Below, piece by piece: positions 32,385-38,697 of a stretch of 38,697 bases of DNA. Location of the stretch: positions 1-38,697 of the forward strand of contig CALGVA010000070.1 in assembly GCA_937920345.1 (NCBI GenBank), in the 5' to 3' direction. Made by a program: the position numbers and the translations under genes. Below the pieces are notes generated by a model. It searched no databases and had not been told where the DNA came from. It saw only the letters and a list, made by a program, of their open reading frames with translations. This stretch comes from an uncultured Lachnospiraceae bacterium (lineage in GTDB: Bacteria; Bacillota; Clostridia; Lachnospirales; Lachnospiraceae). Each line of letters starts with the position of its first letter. The first letter of the stretch is position 1.

Positions 32385-33158
32385 ATGGAATTCCGACCTT
32401 GTATAGATATTCATAATGGAAGCGTCAAACAGATCGTAGGCGGCAGTCTGCGGGATCAGGGAGATACGGCAATGGAAAATTATGTGTCTGGTCAGGATGC
32501 AGCATTTTATGCCGGCGTATACCGTGCATATAAGATTACAAACGGGCATATTATAATGTTGAACGCGGTCTCCTCACCTTATTATGAAACAACGAAAAGA
32601 CAGGCGCTTGGCGCACTCAGGGCATATCCGGGCGGGCTGCAGATCGGCGGCGGCATTACGCCCGGGAATGCCGGCGAGTTCCTGGATGCCGGAGCCAGCC
32701 ATGTGATTGTCACATCCTATGTTTTTCAGGACGGCCGGATTCGTTATGAGCGTTTAGATGAGATGGTGCGGGAGGTTGGCCGTGAACGGCTGGTTTTGGA
32801 TTTAAGCGCAAGAAAAAGAGAGAACCGATACTTTATTGTAACCGACAGATGGCAGAAATATACGGATGTGGAACTGAACAGACAAACTTTAGACGAACTG
32901 TCCGGATGCTGTGATGAGTTTCTGGTTCATGCAGTCGATGTAGAGGGAAGAGCGGAAGGAATCGAGGAAGAACTGGTGCGGCTTCTGGGAGAATGGGGAA
33001 AGATGCCGGTCACTTATGCCGGCGGTGTACACAGTATGGGCGATCTGCATCTGCTTAAGGAAATCGGCAGAGACAGAGTACATGTGACGGTGGGGAGCGC
33101 GCTGGATCTGTTCGGCGGCAGTATGAAGTTTGAGGATGTACTGCGGGAGTGCAGTTGA
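32385..33158 (+). CDS. hisA: HisA of the eukaryotic (HIS6-like) type
   Basis: A 257-residue TIM-barrel isomerase for ProFAR to PRFAR in histidine synthesis. The N-terminus FRPCIDIHNGSVKQIVGG (Asp8) is characteristic of the eukaryotic HIS6 class rather than usual bacterial HisA, which begins IPAIDLKDG. GLQIGGGITPGNA, VIVTSYVFQ, HAVDVEGRAEG and VTYAGGVHSMGDL give the phosphate loops. No other his gene is in the window. The ribosome site (GGAGG) is 14 bases from the ATG, which is long. Substrate assignment rests on family resemblance. Confidence 0.85.
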   Translation: MEFRPCIDIHNGSVKQIVGGSLRDQGDTAMENYVSGQDAAFYAGVYRAYKITNGHIIMLNAVSSPYYETTKRQALGALRAYPGGLQIGGGITPGNAGEFLDAGASHVIVTSYVFQDGRIRYERLDEMVREVGRERLVLDLSARKRENRYFIVTDRWQKYTDVELNRQTLDELSGCCDEFLVHAVDVEGRAEGIEEELVRLLGEWGKMPVTYAGGVHSMGDLHLLKEIGRDRVHVTVGSALDLFGGSMKFEDVLRECS

Positions 33159-33174
33159 TTTTTTGCAGAAATAA

Positions 33175-33202
33175 AAAAAACCTGTCATTTGACAGGTTTT
33201 TT
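33175..33202. terminator. Bidirectional terminator after hisA
   Basis: AAAAAACCTGTC pairs with GACAGGTTTTTT around an ATTT loop. It has a T run on both strands and serves hisA and possibly the convergent cold-shock gene. Confidence 0.85.
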
Positions 33203-33288
33203 CTAATCCGTTATAACAATATCGCTGATTCTAAATAAAATTTGTCATTTATATTTAAGAACAGGCACATCGTGATAGTGATTATAGT

Positions 33289-33314
33289 ATTATAAGAACG
33301 ATGTTTCTTATAAT
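33289..33314. other. Hairpin overlapping the cold-shock gene stop codon
   Basis: ATTATAAGAA (33289-33298) pairs perfectly with TTCTTATAAT (33305-33314), and the right arm contains the stop codon of the minus-strand csp gene. The AT-rich 10-base stem could act in mRNA turnover or termination. Confidence 0.5.
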
Positions 33315-33508
33315 TTTGTTACGTTTACGGCCTGAGGTCCTTTTTCGCCATTAACTACTTCGTACTCAACAGCAGCGCCCTCTTCGAGAGACTTGAAGCC
33401 ATCCATGTTAAGTCCTGAGTAGTGAACGAATACATCGTTACCCTGTTCATCAGAGATGAAGCCGTAACCCTTTTGGTTGTTAAACCATTTAACTGTACCT
33501 TTGTTCAT
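33308..33508 (-). CDS. Cold-shock protein (CspA family)
   Basis: A 66-residue single OB-fold RNA/DNA chaperone. RNP1 (KGYGFI, 13-18) and RNP2 (VFVHY, 26-30) are intact, with MNKGTVKWFNNQKG at the N-terminus and the standard GPQAVNV end. GGAGG lies nine bases before the ATG at 33508; an upstream in-frame ATG would overlap that site. The leader of about 45 bases is shorter than the thermosensing leaders known for some cspA genes. Confidence 0.97.
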   Translation of the reverse strand: MNKGTVKWFNNQKGYGFISDEQGNDVFVHYSGLNMDGFKSLEEGAAVEYEVVNGEKGPQAVNVTKL

Positions 33509-33555
33509 CGTATATACCTCCAAAATAATAAGTAAATTGTTGTGTCAACATTCAT

Positions 33556-33584
33556 AGGATAGCACATGTCTTTGTAAATGTAAA
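33556..33584 (-). promoter_or_regulatory. Promoter for the cold-shock gene
   Basis: On the minus strand: TTTACA (33579-33584), a 17-base spacer and TATCCT (33556-33561). Confidence 0.6.
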
Positions 33585-33630
33585 GCATTGTTTTTACTGA
33601 TATTTATCAGTTGCAGTTTTTGTGTTTTTC

Positions 33631-33659
33631 TTGTGCGGCAAATCAACATATGGTATAGT
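33631..33659 (+). promoter_or_regulatory. Promoter for niaR
   Basis: TTGTGC (33631-33636), a 17-base spacer and TATAGT (33654-33659), about 80 bases before the start codon. Confidence 0.5.
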
Positions 33660-33741
33660 TTCTGTAGTGAAATATCGTGCATGGATCTTGTGTGTGGTGA
33701 AAGGCCGGTTACGGAAGATTGTGCAGACGGGGTGAACGGAC

Positions 33742-34266
33742 ATGCTGAAAGGTGAAGCGAGGAGAAAAGAGATCATAACAATCTTAAACGAGGCGAAAGA
33801 ACCGGTATCAGGAACCGATATCGCGAAGCGGCTGGGCGTCAGCAGACAGGTGATCGTGCAGGACATGGCGCTGCTGCGCATTTCCTGCCGCAATATCATT
33901 TCCACGAACAGGGGATATCTTATATATGAAGAAACTCCGAAACGGGAGTGGTGCAGAAGAGAGGTCAGGGTCAGGCACAGCAAGGAGGATATCGTGCGGG
34001 AACTGAACTGTATTGTGGATGCGGGAGGATGGGTGGTTGATGTGATCATTGAACACGAGATCTACGGCCGGTTGTCAGGTGAGCTTGTGATCCGCAGCCG
34101 CGCCGATGTGCGGGAATTTATCCACAGGGTGGAGATGCACCGGACGAAGCCGCTCACGGAGCTGACGGGTGGTGTGCATATACATACCGTTGAGGCGGAG
34201 CGGGAAGAAACGCTTGATGCGGTTGAGAAGGCATTGGCGGATGCCGGTTTTTTGTGCGGAGAATAG
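33742..34266 (+). CDS. niaR: NiaR-type niacin-responsive repressor (HTH plus 3H domain)
   Basis: A 174-residue regulator. It has an N-terminal winged helix (about 1-60; VSGTDIAKRLGVSRQVIVQDMALLR) and a 3H ligand domain with the conserved His at 79 (RHSKEDI), 105 (EHEIYG) and 133/146/148 (MHRTKPLTELTGGVHIHT), which bind a metal and nicotinate. NiaR represses niacin uptake and NAD synthesis genes. No NAD gene is beside it here, so its regulon lies elsewhere. The start codon has only a weak ribosome site (GACGGGG). Confidence 0.93.
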   Translation: MLKGEARRKEIITILNEAKEPVSGTDIAKRLGVSRQVIVQDMALLRISCRNIISTNRGYLIYEETPKREWCRREVRVRHSKEDIVRELNCIVDAGGWVVDVIIEHEIYGRLSGELVIRSRADVREFIHRVEMHRTKPLTELTGGVHIHTVEAEREETLDAVEKALADAGFLCGE

Positions 34267-34285
34267 TCTTTATGTAAACAAAAGA

Positions 34286-34315
34286 TTGTCTTTTCCTTAT
34301 CACATGTGGTACAAT
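34286..34315 (+). promoter_or_regulatory. Promoter for the LytM-like gene
   Basis: TTGTCT (34286-34291), an 18-base spacer and TACAAT (34310-34315), close to the TTG start. Confidence 0.55.
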
Positions 34316-34346
34316 AGTCCTATATATGTGCTGGAGGTGATTTTCG

Positions 34347-35069
34347 TTGAGCGGTACGGAAGGCAGCAGGAGAAGGAGAAAATGTAATTATACTTTGATG
34401 CTTTTTGCAGATTCCAAGGATGGACATATCCGTCAGATGGGGATCGGGCCGGCGCTGGTAGAGTCGCTGGCGGTGATCATCGTGGCGGCGATTACAATCC
34501 TGTCGGTCATATGTTACAGGGATGAGAAGCGGATAGAGGTCCTTGAAGCGGAGACGGCCGGGCAGCAGGAAGAGATTGCAAGGCTGACAGAGGAAAATGC
34601 GGATCTGGTTTCTCTCAGGGAAGAACTGACGGATAAAGTCATTATTCTAAGCGATACGATCAATCAGAAAGTCGAAGAGGAAGAGGCTGTGGCACAGGCG
34701 CACGCACAGGCGCATATGCCGGTAGGATTCCCGCTGTCTTCATCGGCTTCTCTGGAGGAAGCGGAAAGCGAGAATCCGATGGTCAAACTAAACGGCGCGG
34801 AGGGCAGCAGTATCATTGCGTCAGCGGATGGCAGGGTGGCATCGATCACGACGGACAGCGGCTATCTTCACTGTATCAGAATCGATCACGGGAACGGATA
34901 TAACAGTCTTTATCGCAATGACGGCGAGGCAATGGTAAAAGAAGGAGATGAAGTGGTCAGAGGCGCGATTCTGTATGTGATCGGAGAAGATAATACGGAA
35001 TTAGGATATCAGATCACATATGATGAGAAGTATATTGATCCCATGGAACTGATCAATATTGACGGATGA
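34347..35069 (+). CDS. Membrane protein with a degenerate M23/LytM domain
   Basis: A 240-residue protein: short basic cytoplasmic segment, one membrane helix (about 37-57), a coiled coil (58-118), an Ala/His/Gln linker, then a LytM-like domain (about 145-238). The domain keeps the fold signature IASADGRVASITTDSGY...IRIDHGNGYNSLY and VVRGAILYVIGED. It lacks the zinc ligands: the usual Tyr-x-His is YRND and the HLHFE motif is YQITYD. It is therefore probably non-catalytic, like the SpoIIQ or EnvC LytM domains that act as scaffolds or activators. The start is TTG, fixed by GGAGGTGA six bases upstream. A terminator follows. Confidence 0.82.
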   Translation: MSGTEGSRRRRKCNYTLMLFADSKDGHIRQMGIGPALVESLAVIIVAAITILSVICYRDEKRIEVLEAETAGQQEEIARLTEENADLVSLREELTDKVIILSDTINQKVEEEEAVAQAHAQAHMPVGFPLSSSASLEEAESENPMVKLNGAEGSSIIASADGRVASITTDSGYLHCIRIDHGNGYNSLYRNDGEAMVKEGDEVVRGAILYVIGEDNTELGYQITYDEKYIDPMELINIDG

Positions 35070-35075
35070 TGCAGA

Positions 35076-35099
35076 AGAACCGGCCGGCTGGCCGGTTCT
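35076..35099 (+). terminator. Terminator after the LytM-like gene
   Basis: AGAACCGGCC (35076-35085) pairs with GGCCGGTTCT (35090-35099), loop GGCT, followed by CGTATTTATA. The tail is poor in T. Confidence 0.65.
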
Positions 35100-35115
35100 C
35101 GTATTTATATCATAG

Positions 35116-35420
35116 GATTAGGGTGTCAAAAGGTGCTTACGAAAGGCTGAGAGAGCAGATTACACAAAATATTCGTTTGTGTCGGCTCTGTCGAATGGAT
35201 TTTCTAAATATTCCGGCAAGGTAATAGCAAGCGGACGCAACCGCCCTTTACTCGCCATCCAGGCTCGGGACGGGCTTTTGCGGGCATCCATGCCCGCAAA
35301 TTGCTACATGCTGAACGGAATATTAAGAAAATCTCAATCTCCTGAGCAAGACAGCTTCACGAACATATTTGTGCAATCTGCCTATGCAAAGTTGACAGAG
35401 TACCTTTTGACACCCTAATC
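35116..35420. mobile_element. 305-bp foldback element (MITE-like)
   Basis: Perfect 19-base terminal inverted repeats: GATTAGGGTGTCAAAAGGT at 35116-35134 and its reverse complement at 35402-35420. The repeats are flanked directly by ATCATAG on both sides (35109-35115 and 35421-35427), a likely target duplication. Inner parts also pair: GATTACACAAAATATTCGT against ACGAACATATTTGTGCAATC, and GATTTTCTAAATATTCCG against CGGAATATTAAGAAAATC. Near the centre is a TTTGCGGGCA/TGCCCGCAAA hairpin. The whole element can fold back. It has no believable gene; the frame 35179-35418 runs into the right repeat. The transposase family is not identified. Confidence 0.8.
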
Positions 35421-35488
35421 ATCATAGGGAAGTGCGTCCTATGATATAAAAGGGATGCGCAGCTTCGCGCGCGGAACAAAAGCTGCGC
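35421..35488 (-). terminator. Two palindromes between the foldback element and yerC
   Basis: ATCATAGG (35421-35428) pairs with CCTATGAT (35438-35445), and GCGCAGCTT (35457-35465) pairs perfectly with AAGCTGCGC (35480-35488). On the minus strand the second is followed by ATCCCTTTTATA, so it may terminate yerC. The first is the remaining half-site of the palindrome split by the foldback element. Confidence 0.5.
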
Positions 35489-35500
35489 TTGCCATAGAAG

Positions 35501-35833
35501 TTAGAACGCGGGGGTGTGCGAAGCGCACTTTTGTTCCTGCTGCGTGTCTTTGGGTAAGCGTTCGAGAACCAGGTCGTAACCGTCGTTACCGTAATTGAGG
35601 GAACGGTTGACACGGCTGATCGTGGCAGTCGAAGCGCCGGTTTTATCCGCGATCTCCAGATAGGTACACCTGTCCTTGAGCATGGAGGCAACCTCGAAGC
35701 GCTGCGATAAAGACAGGAGTTCATTGACCGTACACAGATCTTCAAAGAAATTGTAACACTCTTCTCTTGTGTTAAGACACAATACGGCATCAAACAGACG
35801 GTCAACAGCTGCATTCTTTATTTTCTGATTCAT
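35501..35833 (-). CDS. TrpR-related protein YerC/YecD
   Basis: A 110-residue member of the YerC/YecD family (Trp repressor fold). FFEDLCTVNELLSLSQRFEVASML forms the helical core. The helix-turn-helix is TYLEIADKTGASTATISRVNRSLNYG, where the recognition helix is TATISRVNRSL. In TrpR this fold binds tryptophan and DNA; in YerC the ligand is unknown, and tryptophan control should not be assumed. GGAGG precedes the ATG on the minus strand. The C-terminus (about 95-110) is extended and variable. Confidence 0.92.
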   Translation of the reverse strand: MNQKIKNAAVDRLFDAVLCLNTREECYNFFEDLCTVNELLSLSQRFEVASMLKDRCTYLEIADKTGASTATISRVNRSLNYGNDGYDLVLERLPKDTQQEQKCASHTPAF

Positions 35834-35890
35834 GATTTATCCTCCTGTCGTACGCTTTCGCGCGTTAAAACTTTAATACTGTTCTGTATG

Positions 35891-35919
35891 AATATAACAC
35901 GATTATCAGATATTGTAAA
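35891..35919 (-). promoter_or_regulatory. Promoter for yerC
   Basis: On the minus strand: TTTACA (35914-35919), a 17-base spacer and TATATT (35891-35896). Confidence 0.6.
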
Positions 35920-35999
35920 CATAATTGTGAAAGTACCGGGCGGAAGTAAGTACCGGCGGATCAAACTTTCCGCGTATGAGAATCGAAATGACAAAAGAC

Positions 36000-36028
36000 T
36001 TGTCATGTAGTAATAAAAACTATATAAT
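36000..36028 (+). promoter_or_regulatory. Promoter for the DUF1836 gene
   Basis: TTGTCA (36000-36005), a 17-base spacer and TATAAT (36023-36028). It leaves about 100 bases before the start. It is divergent from the yerC promoter about 100 bases away. Confidence 0.7.
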
Positions 36029-36130
36029 AGAACATGTATATTAAAACAAGATGATTACCTTTGACACACGGTTTTGCTGACATAATTTAAGAAAGGGGCG
36101 ACAGTGTGTCGGAGACGGAAGGCGCACGAG

Positions 36131-36784
36131 ATGACAATCAATAACGAGAATTTGCTGGAGAGCATATTGGAAAGTCTGGACAGAATCGAATATATCAAGG
36201 CGGAGGATATTCCGGACATTGATCTATACATGGATCAGGTCACAACATTTATGGAATCGCATCTGCGCAGTACCACAAGGGACCCGGCCGAAGATAAGAT
36301 ACTGACGAAGACAATGATCAATAATTACGCCAAGAATAATCTGCTGCCGCCTCCGGTGCGGAAGAAGTATTCCAAGGAGCATGTACTGCTGCTTATCTTT
36401 ATCTATTATTATAAGGGGATTCTGTCGATCAGCGATATCCAGGAGCTGCTGGCGCCGATCACGGAGAAGTTCTTTCACGCGTCCGGCGGTTTTAATCTGG
36501 AGCAGGTCTATAAGGAAGTGTTCGGGCTGGAGAGAGAGCAGATCGATGTGCTGAAAGCCGACCTTGCAGATAAATTTAAGATTGCGGAACAGACTTTTCA
36601 GGGTGCACCGCAGGAAGAGAGGGAGTTCCTGCAGACATTTTCGATGATCTGCATGCTCAGCTTCGATGTGTATATTAAGAAACTGATCATTGAGAAAATG
36701 ATAGACGGACTTGCGGAGGGCAGGGAGAAAAAGGAGCGAAAAAAACCAAAAAAACAAGAAGACAGTAGCCAAACCGACATCTGA
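36131..36784 (+). CDS. DUF1836 protein with a MerR-like helix-turn-helix
   Basis: A 217-residue protein of the DUF1836 family, known in Firmicutes and not functionally defined. The signature region (about 56-120) is ILTKTMINNYAKNNLLPPPVRKKYSKEHVLLLIFIYY, a MerR-type helix-turn-helix pattern, so DNA binding is plausible. The remainder is helical, with a hydrophobic SFDVYIKKLIIEKMI helix and a Lys/Glu-rich tail (GREKKERKKPKKQED). A GTG at 36104 with AAAGGGG five bases upstream would add nine residues. The ATG at 36131, with GGAAGG eight bases upstream, looks more family-like; the choice is open. Confidence 0.85.
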   Translation: MTINNENLLESILESLDRIEYIKAEDIPDIDLYMDQVTTFMESHLRSTTRDPAEDKILTKTMINNYAKNNLLPPPVRKKYSKEHVLLLIFIYYYKGILSISDIQELLAPITEKFFHASGGFNLEQVYKEVFGLEREQIDVLKADLADKFKIAEQTFQGAPQEEREFLQTFSMICMLSFDVYIKKLIIEKMIDGLAEGREKKERKKPKKQEDSSQTDI

Positions 36785-36845
36785 TGTGATATTATACTAA
36801 TGATTATATGAGTATGATGTAGTCATGACAGAATGGAGGACAGGA

Positions 36846-37223
36846 ATGGAACCGGTTCGTACGATCAGCGATTTAGAAAAAAGGGGATTCGACGTCGAAG
36901 AGGGAATTGTGATGTGTGCCGGGGACGAAGAGATTTATTTGGAGGTTTTGGATGCAGCTCTGGAGGAGGGCAGGGAAAAACTGCCGCTGATCAGAGAATG
37001 TTATGAGCGAAAGGATTATGAGCGGTATTGCATAGAAATGCACGGACTGAAGAACGCCATGAAATCGATTGGCGCCGGTAAGCTGTCGGAGGCTGCCAGA
37101 GAACAGGAGATGGCGGTCAAAGAGAAACGGTTCGATCTGGTGGATGAGAACGTGGAAGATGTTCTCGCACAATACCGGGATGTCATAGATGTGCTGCATG
37201 AACTAATGATTAATCTCGCGTAG
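36846..37223 (+). CDS. Stand-alone Hpt (histidine phosphotransfer) domain protein
   Basis: A 125-residue four-helix Hpt protein. The phosphorylation site is YCIEMHGLKNAMKSIGA, with His66 followed by the typical Gly-Leu-Lys. Surrounding helices (EIYLEVLDAALEEGREKLPLI and KLSEAAREQEMAVKEKRFD) fit the family, which carries phosphate between response-regulator receivers. No kinase or receiver gene is nearby. The start is 36846 because GGAGG lies six bases upstream; an upstream ATG has no ribosome site. It lies 61 bases after the DUF1836 gene and may share its transcript. Confidence 0.85.
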   Translation: MEPVRTISDLEKRGFDVEEGIVMCAGDEEIYLEVLDAALEEGREKLPLIRECYERKDYERYCIEMHGLKNAMKSIGAGKLSEAAREQEMAVKEKRFDLVDENVEDVLAQYRDVIDVLHELMINLA

Positions 37224-37236
37224 GATAGAAAACAGG

Positions 37237-37285
37237 AATACGGGTGTTTCCAGGTTCATAGCTTGTGAAACACCCGTATTTTGTG
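37237..37285. terminator. Convergent terminator between the Hpt gene and the binding protein
   Basis: A perfect 14-base stem, AATACGGGTGTTTC (37237-37250) with GAAACACCCGTATT (37267-37280), with a 16-base loop. TTGTG follows on the plus strand and CCTGTTTTC on the minus. Confidence 0.75.
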
Positions 37286-37354
37286 ATTAAGAAGTTATGC
37301 GGTGTATCGGGTCCGCGAAGAGATTCCGATGACAGATGCACAGGAAGCAGTCTG

Positions 37355-38374
37355 TCAGTGTGCCGCGGTCTTAGCGTAGGCGGTATCTACCAGATCGGCG
37401 TAAGGCACGCGTTCGTCCAGTTCGCCGGCCTCTTCCAGGATGTTCTGCAGGAGCATGAAGCTGTCTTCCTCGAAAATCAGATCGCTCTTCCAGGTGTCCT
37501 GGGAGGCATAACGGTCAACGATCGTAGTGATGGTGTCCAGATCCGTCTCTTCAAACTGCGGTGCGATGACCTTGGCGATCTCGGCGGAAGAGTGGGTCTG
37601 CACATAATCCATGCCCTTTTGCAGTGCATTGGTAAAGGACTGTATAATCTCAGGATTGGATGCAATATAACTCTTCTTTGCAGAAAAAGCAGTATAAGGC
37701 ACATAGCCGGAATCTTCTCCGAGGGAGGCCACTACATAGCCGTCGCCTTTACTCTCCAGAGAAGTGGCATGAGGCTCGAATTCGACAGTGAACTGTGCCT
37801 GCCCGCCAGAGAAAGCGGCTGCGGTGGAACCGAAGTCTATGCTCTGGTCAATGGCGAGATCGTTTGCGGGATCGATGCCGTTCTTTTTCAGAATATATTC
37901 AAAGACCATCTCCGGCATACCGCCGGCTCTGCCGCCCAGTACATCTTTACCCACCAGCATATCCCAGCTGAAGTTGTCAATGGGCTCTCTGGAAACCAGG
38001 AAATTGCCGGCGCGCTGGGTCAGCTGTGCAAAGTTGACGGCGTAGTCGGAGGCGCCTTCCTTGTAAGTATAGATCGTACTCTCACTGCCCATGAAACCGA
38101 TGTCGGCTTCTCCGGTCAGCAGCGCGGTCATGGTCTTGTCAGCGCCGAAGCCGGTGACAAGGGTCAGATCAATGCCCTCGTCTGCAAAATAGCCTTCTTC
38201 TATGGCAACATACATAGGTGCATAGAAGATTGAGTGGGCAACTTCATTTAGTACGACCGGTGTACTGCCGGAAGCTGCTTTGGAATCTTTGTCTGATCCG
38301 GATACTTTGCCGCAGCCGCCGAGCGTACCGATGATGAGGAACGTTGTAAGAAGTAAACACAATAATTTTTTCAT
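37355..38374 (-). CDS. ABC transporter substrate-binding lipoprotein (NMT1/SsuA-like)
   Basis: A 339-residue periplasmic-binding-type protein. The signal is MKKLLCLLLTTFLIIGTLGGC, with Cys21 as lipid anchor. The mature part resembles the NMT1/THI5 and SsuA/TauA group: VVLNEVAHSIFYAPMYVAIEEGYFADEGI, then GEADIGFMGSES, GKDVLGGRAGGMPE and FVEFEPHA-type ligand regions, and a C-terminal helical lobe. Members bind nitrate, sulfonates, pyrimidine thiamine precursors or similar small anions; the ligand here is not determined. No permease or ATPase lies inside the window; they could be left of its start on the minus strand only if downstream, where none is found. The ribosome site is weak. Confidence 0.85.
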   Translation of the reverse strand: MKKLLCLLLTTFLIIGTLGGCGKVSGSDKDSKAASGSTPVVLNEVAHSIFYAPMYVAIEEGYFADEGIDLTLVTGFGADKTMTALLTGEADIGFMGSESTIYTYKEGASDYAVNFAQLTQRAGNFLVSREPIDNFSWDMLVGKDVLGGRAGGMPEMVFEYILKKNGIDPANDLAIDQSIDFGSTAAAFSGGQAQFTVEFEPHATSLESKGDGYVVASLGEDSGYVPYTAFSAKKSYIASNPEIIQSFTNALQKGMDYVQTHSSAEIAKVIAPQFEETDLDTITTIVDRYASQDTWKSDLIFEEDSFMLLQNILEEAGELDERVPYADLVDTAYAKTAAH

Positions 38375-38697
38375 AATTCGCTACAAATCCTGTGAACGCA
38401 TTTATTATAGGCTATGCAGCAGGCGGCAATCGGTGATTCATGCGGGGGAATTATGTGATAAAAATAAGAAAACCGCCGTAAAACCGGCGGTTATAGAAGA
38501 GCGGATAACGGGATACTGCCAAGCCATTTTTTATAGATTCTTGTGCCGTTTTTCCCTGTTTTCCGCTGTTATTTTATGATAAAAAAGGTCGTTTTTCTTT
38601 TCTCTACATTTTTTTAGTATCATTTCAGTATCATCAGAAATAACGTAAGCGCTGAATAATAGGGTGGATTTTATCCGTCCGCAGAAACTTATATAAT
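38375..38697. other. Right-end intergenic region
   Basis: No gene is seen. A TATAAT read on the minus strand (38404-38409) is a candidate -10 for the binding-protein gene, with no clear -35. AACCGCCG (38471-38478) pairs with CGGCGGTT (38485-38492), a perfect 8-base hairpin. The rest is T-rich, ending with TATAAT at 38692-38697, which could be the -10 of a plus-strand gene beyond the window. Confidence 0.4.

Noticed and set aside
35179..35418. 79-residue ORF inside the foldback element
   Set aside because: It reads into the right terminal repeat, has no ribosome site, and its codons are fixed by the palindrome pairing.
37265..38233. 322-residue plus-strand ORF
   Set aside because: It is a shadow of the substrate-binding lipoprotein, which has a lipobox and family motifs on the minus strand.

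Overview
The window looks like chromosome from a Gram-positive, spore-forming Clostridia bacterium, most likely a Lachnospiraceae member. Support: strong GGAGG ribosome sites, a Cys-type T-box and a lysine riboswitch, the Firmicutes gene order cysE-cysS-mrnC-rlmB-...-sigH, a class III fructose-bisphosphatase, a TrpR-related YerC/YecD protein, a NiaR repressor, a DUF1836 protein and a eukaryotic-type HisA. This placement comes from gene content and protein families, not from a database search. Most of the window is core genome. Accessory signals sit at the left end (group II intron tail, Uma2 protein), in scattered palindromic repeats, and in a small foldback element near 35.1-35.4 kb.

Layout. 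1-1.2 kb: 3' end of a group II intron, a small unknown ORF and a Uma2-family nuclease-like gene. 1.3-4.8 kb: purC (minus), then an OPT-family transporter overlapping a PqqD-like gene. 5.2-6.9 kb: a chemoreceptor. 7.0-10.8 kb: a pantothenate/CoA block (ECF S component, coaX, coaBC) followed by ispF. 10.86-17.4 kb: a cysteine T-box in front of cysE, then cysS, mrnC, rlmB, an anchored SGNH hydrolase with phased VSGN repeats, sigH and tRNA-Thr. 17.5-26.0 kb: a HAD hydrolase, a small coiled protein, a class A PBP (minus), a YigZ-family gene, mgtE and typA (minus). 26.1-31.6 kb: a two-OB-fold SSB, a CobO/BtuR-like gene, a lysine riboswitch with dapA-dapB, and fbp. 31.7-38.4 kb: a Thr/Asn/Gly-rich lipoprotein (minus), an orphan hisA, a cold-shock gene (minus), niaR, a degenerate LytM membrane protein, a 305-bp foldback element, yerC (minus), DUF1836, a lone Hpt protein and an NMT1/SsuA-like binding lipoprotein (minus).

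How the genes work together. The S component would import pantothenate for CoaX and CoaBC to carry to 4'-phosphopantetheine. The T-box ties cysteine synthesis (cysE) and tRNA charging (cysS) to uncharged tRNA-Cys. The lysine riboswitch controls the first two steps of the diaminopimelate branch, which feeds cell wall and lysine.

No complete new defence or biosynthetic system is visible. The observations most worth following are the foldback element that appears to have split a palindrome, the strictly six-residue-phased VSxN repeats in the SGNH hydrolase, a family of paired hairpins in untranslated regions, the PqqD-like protein coupled to an OPT transporter, and the eukaryotic-type HisA outside any his operon.
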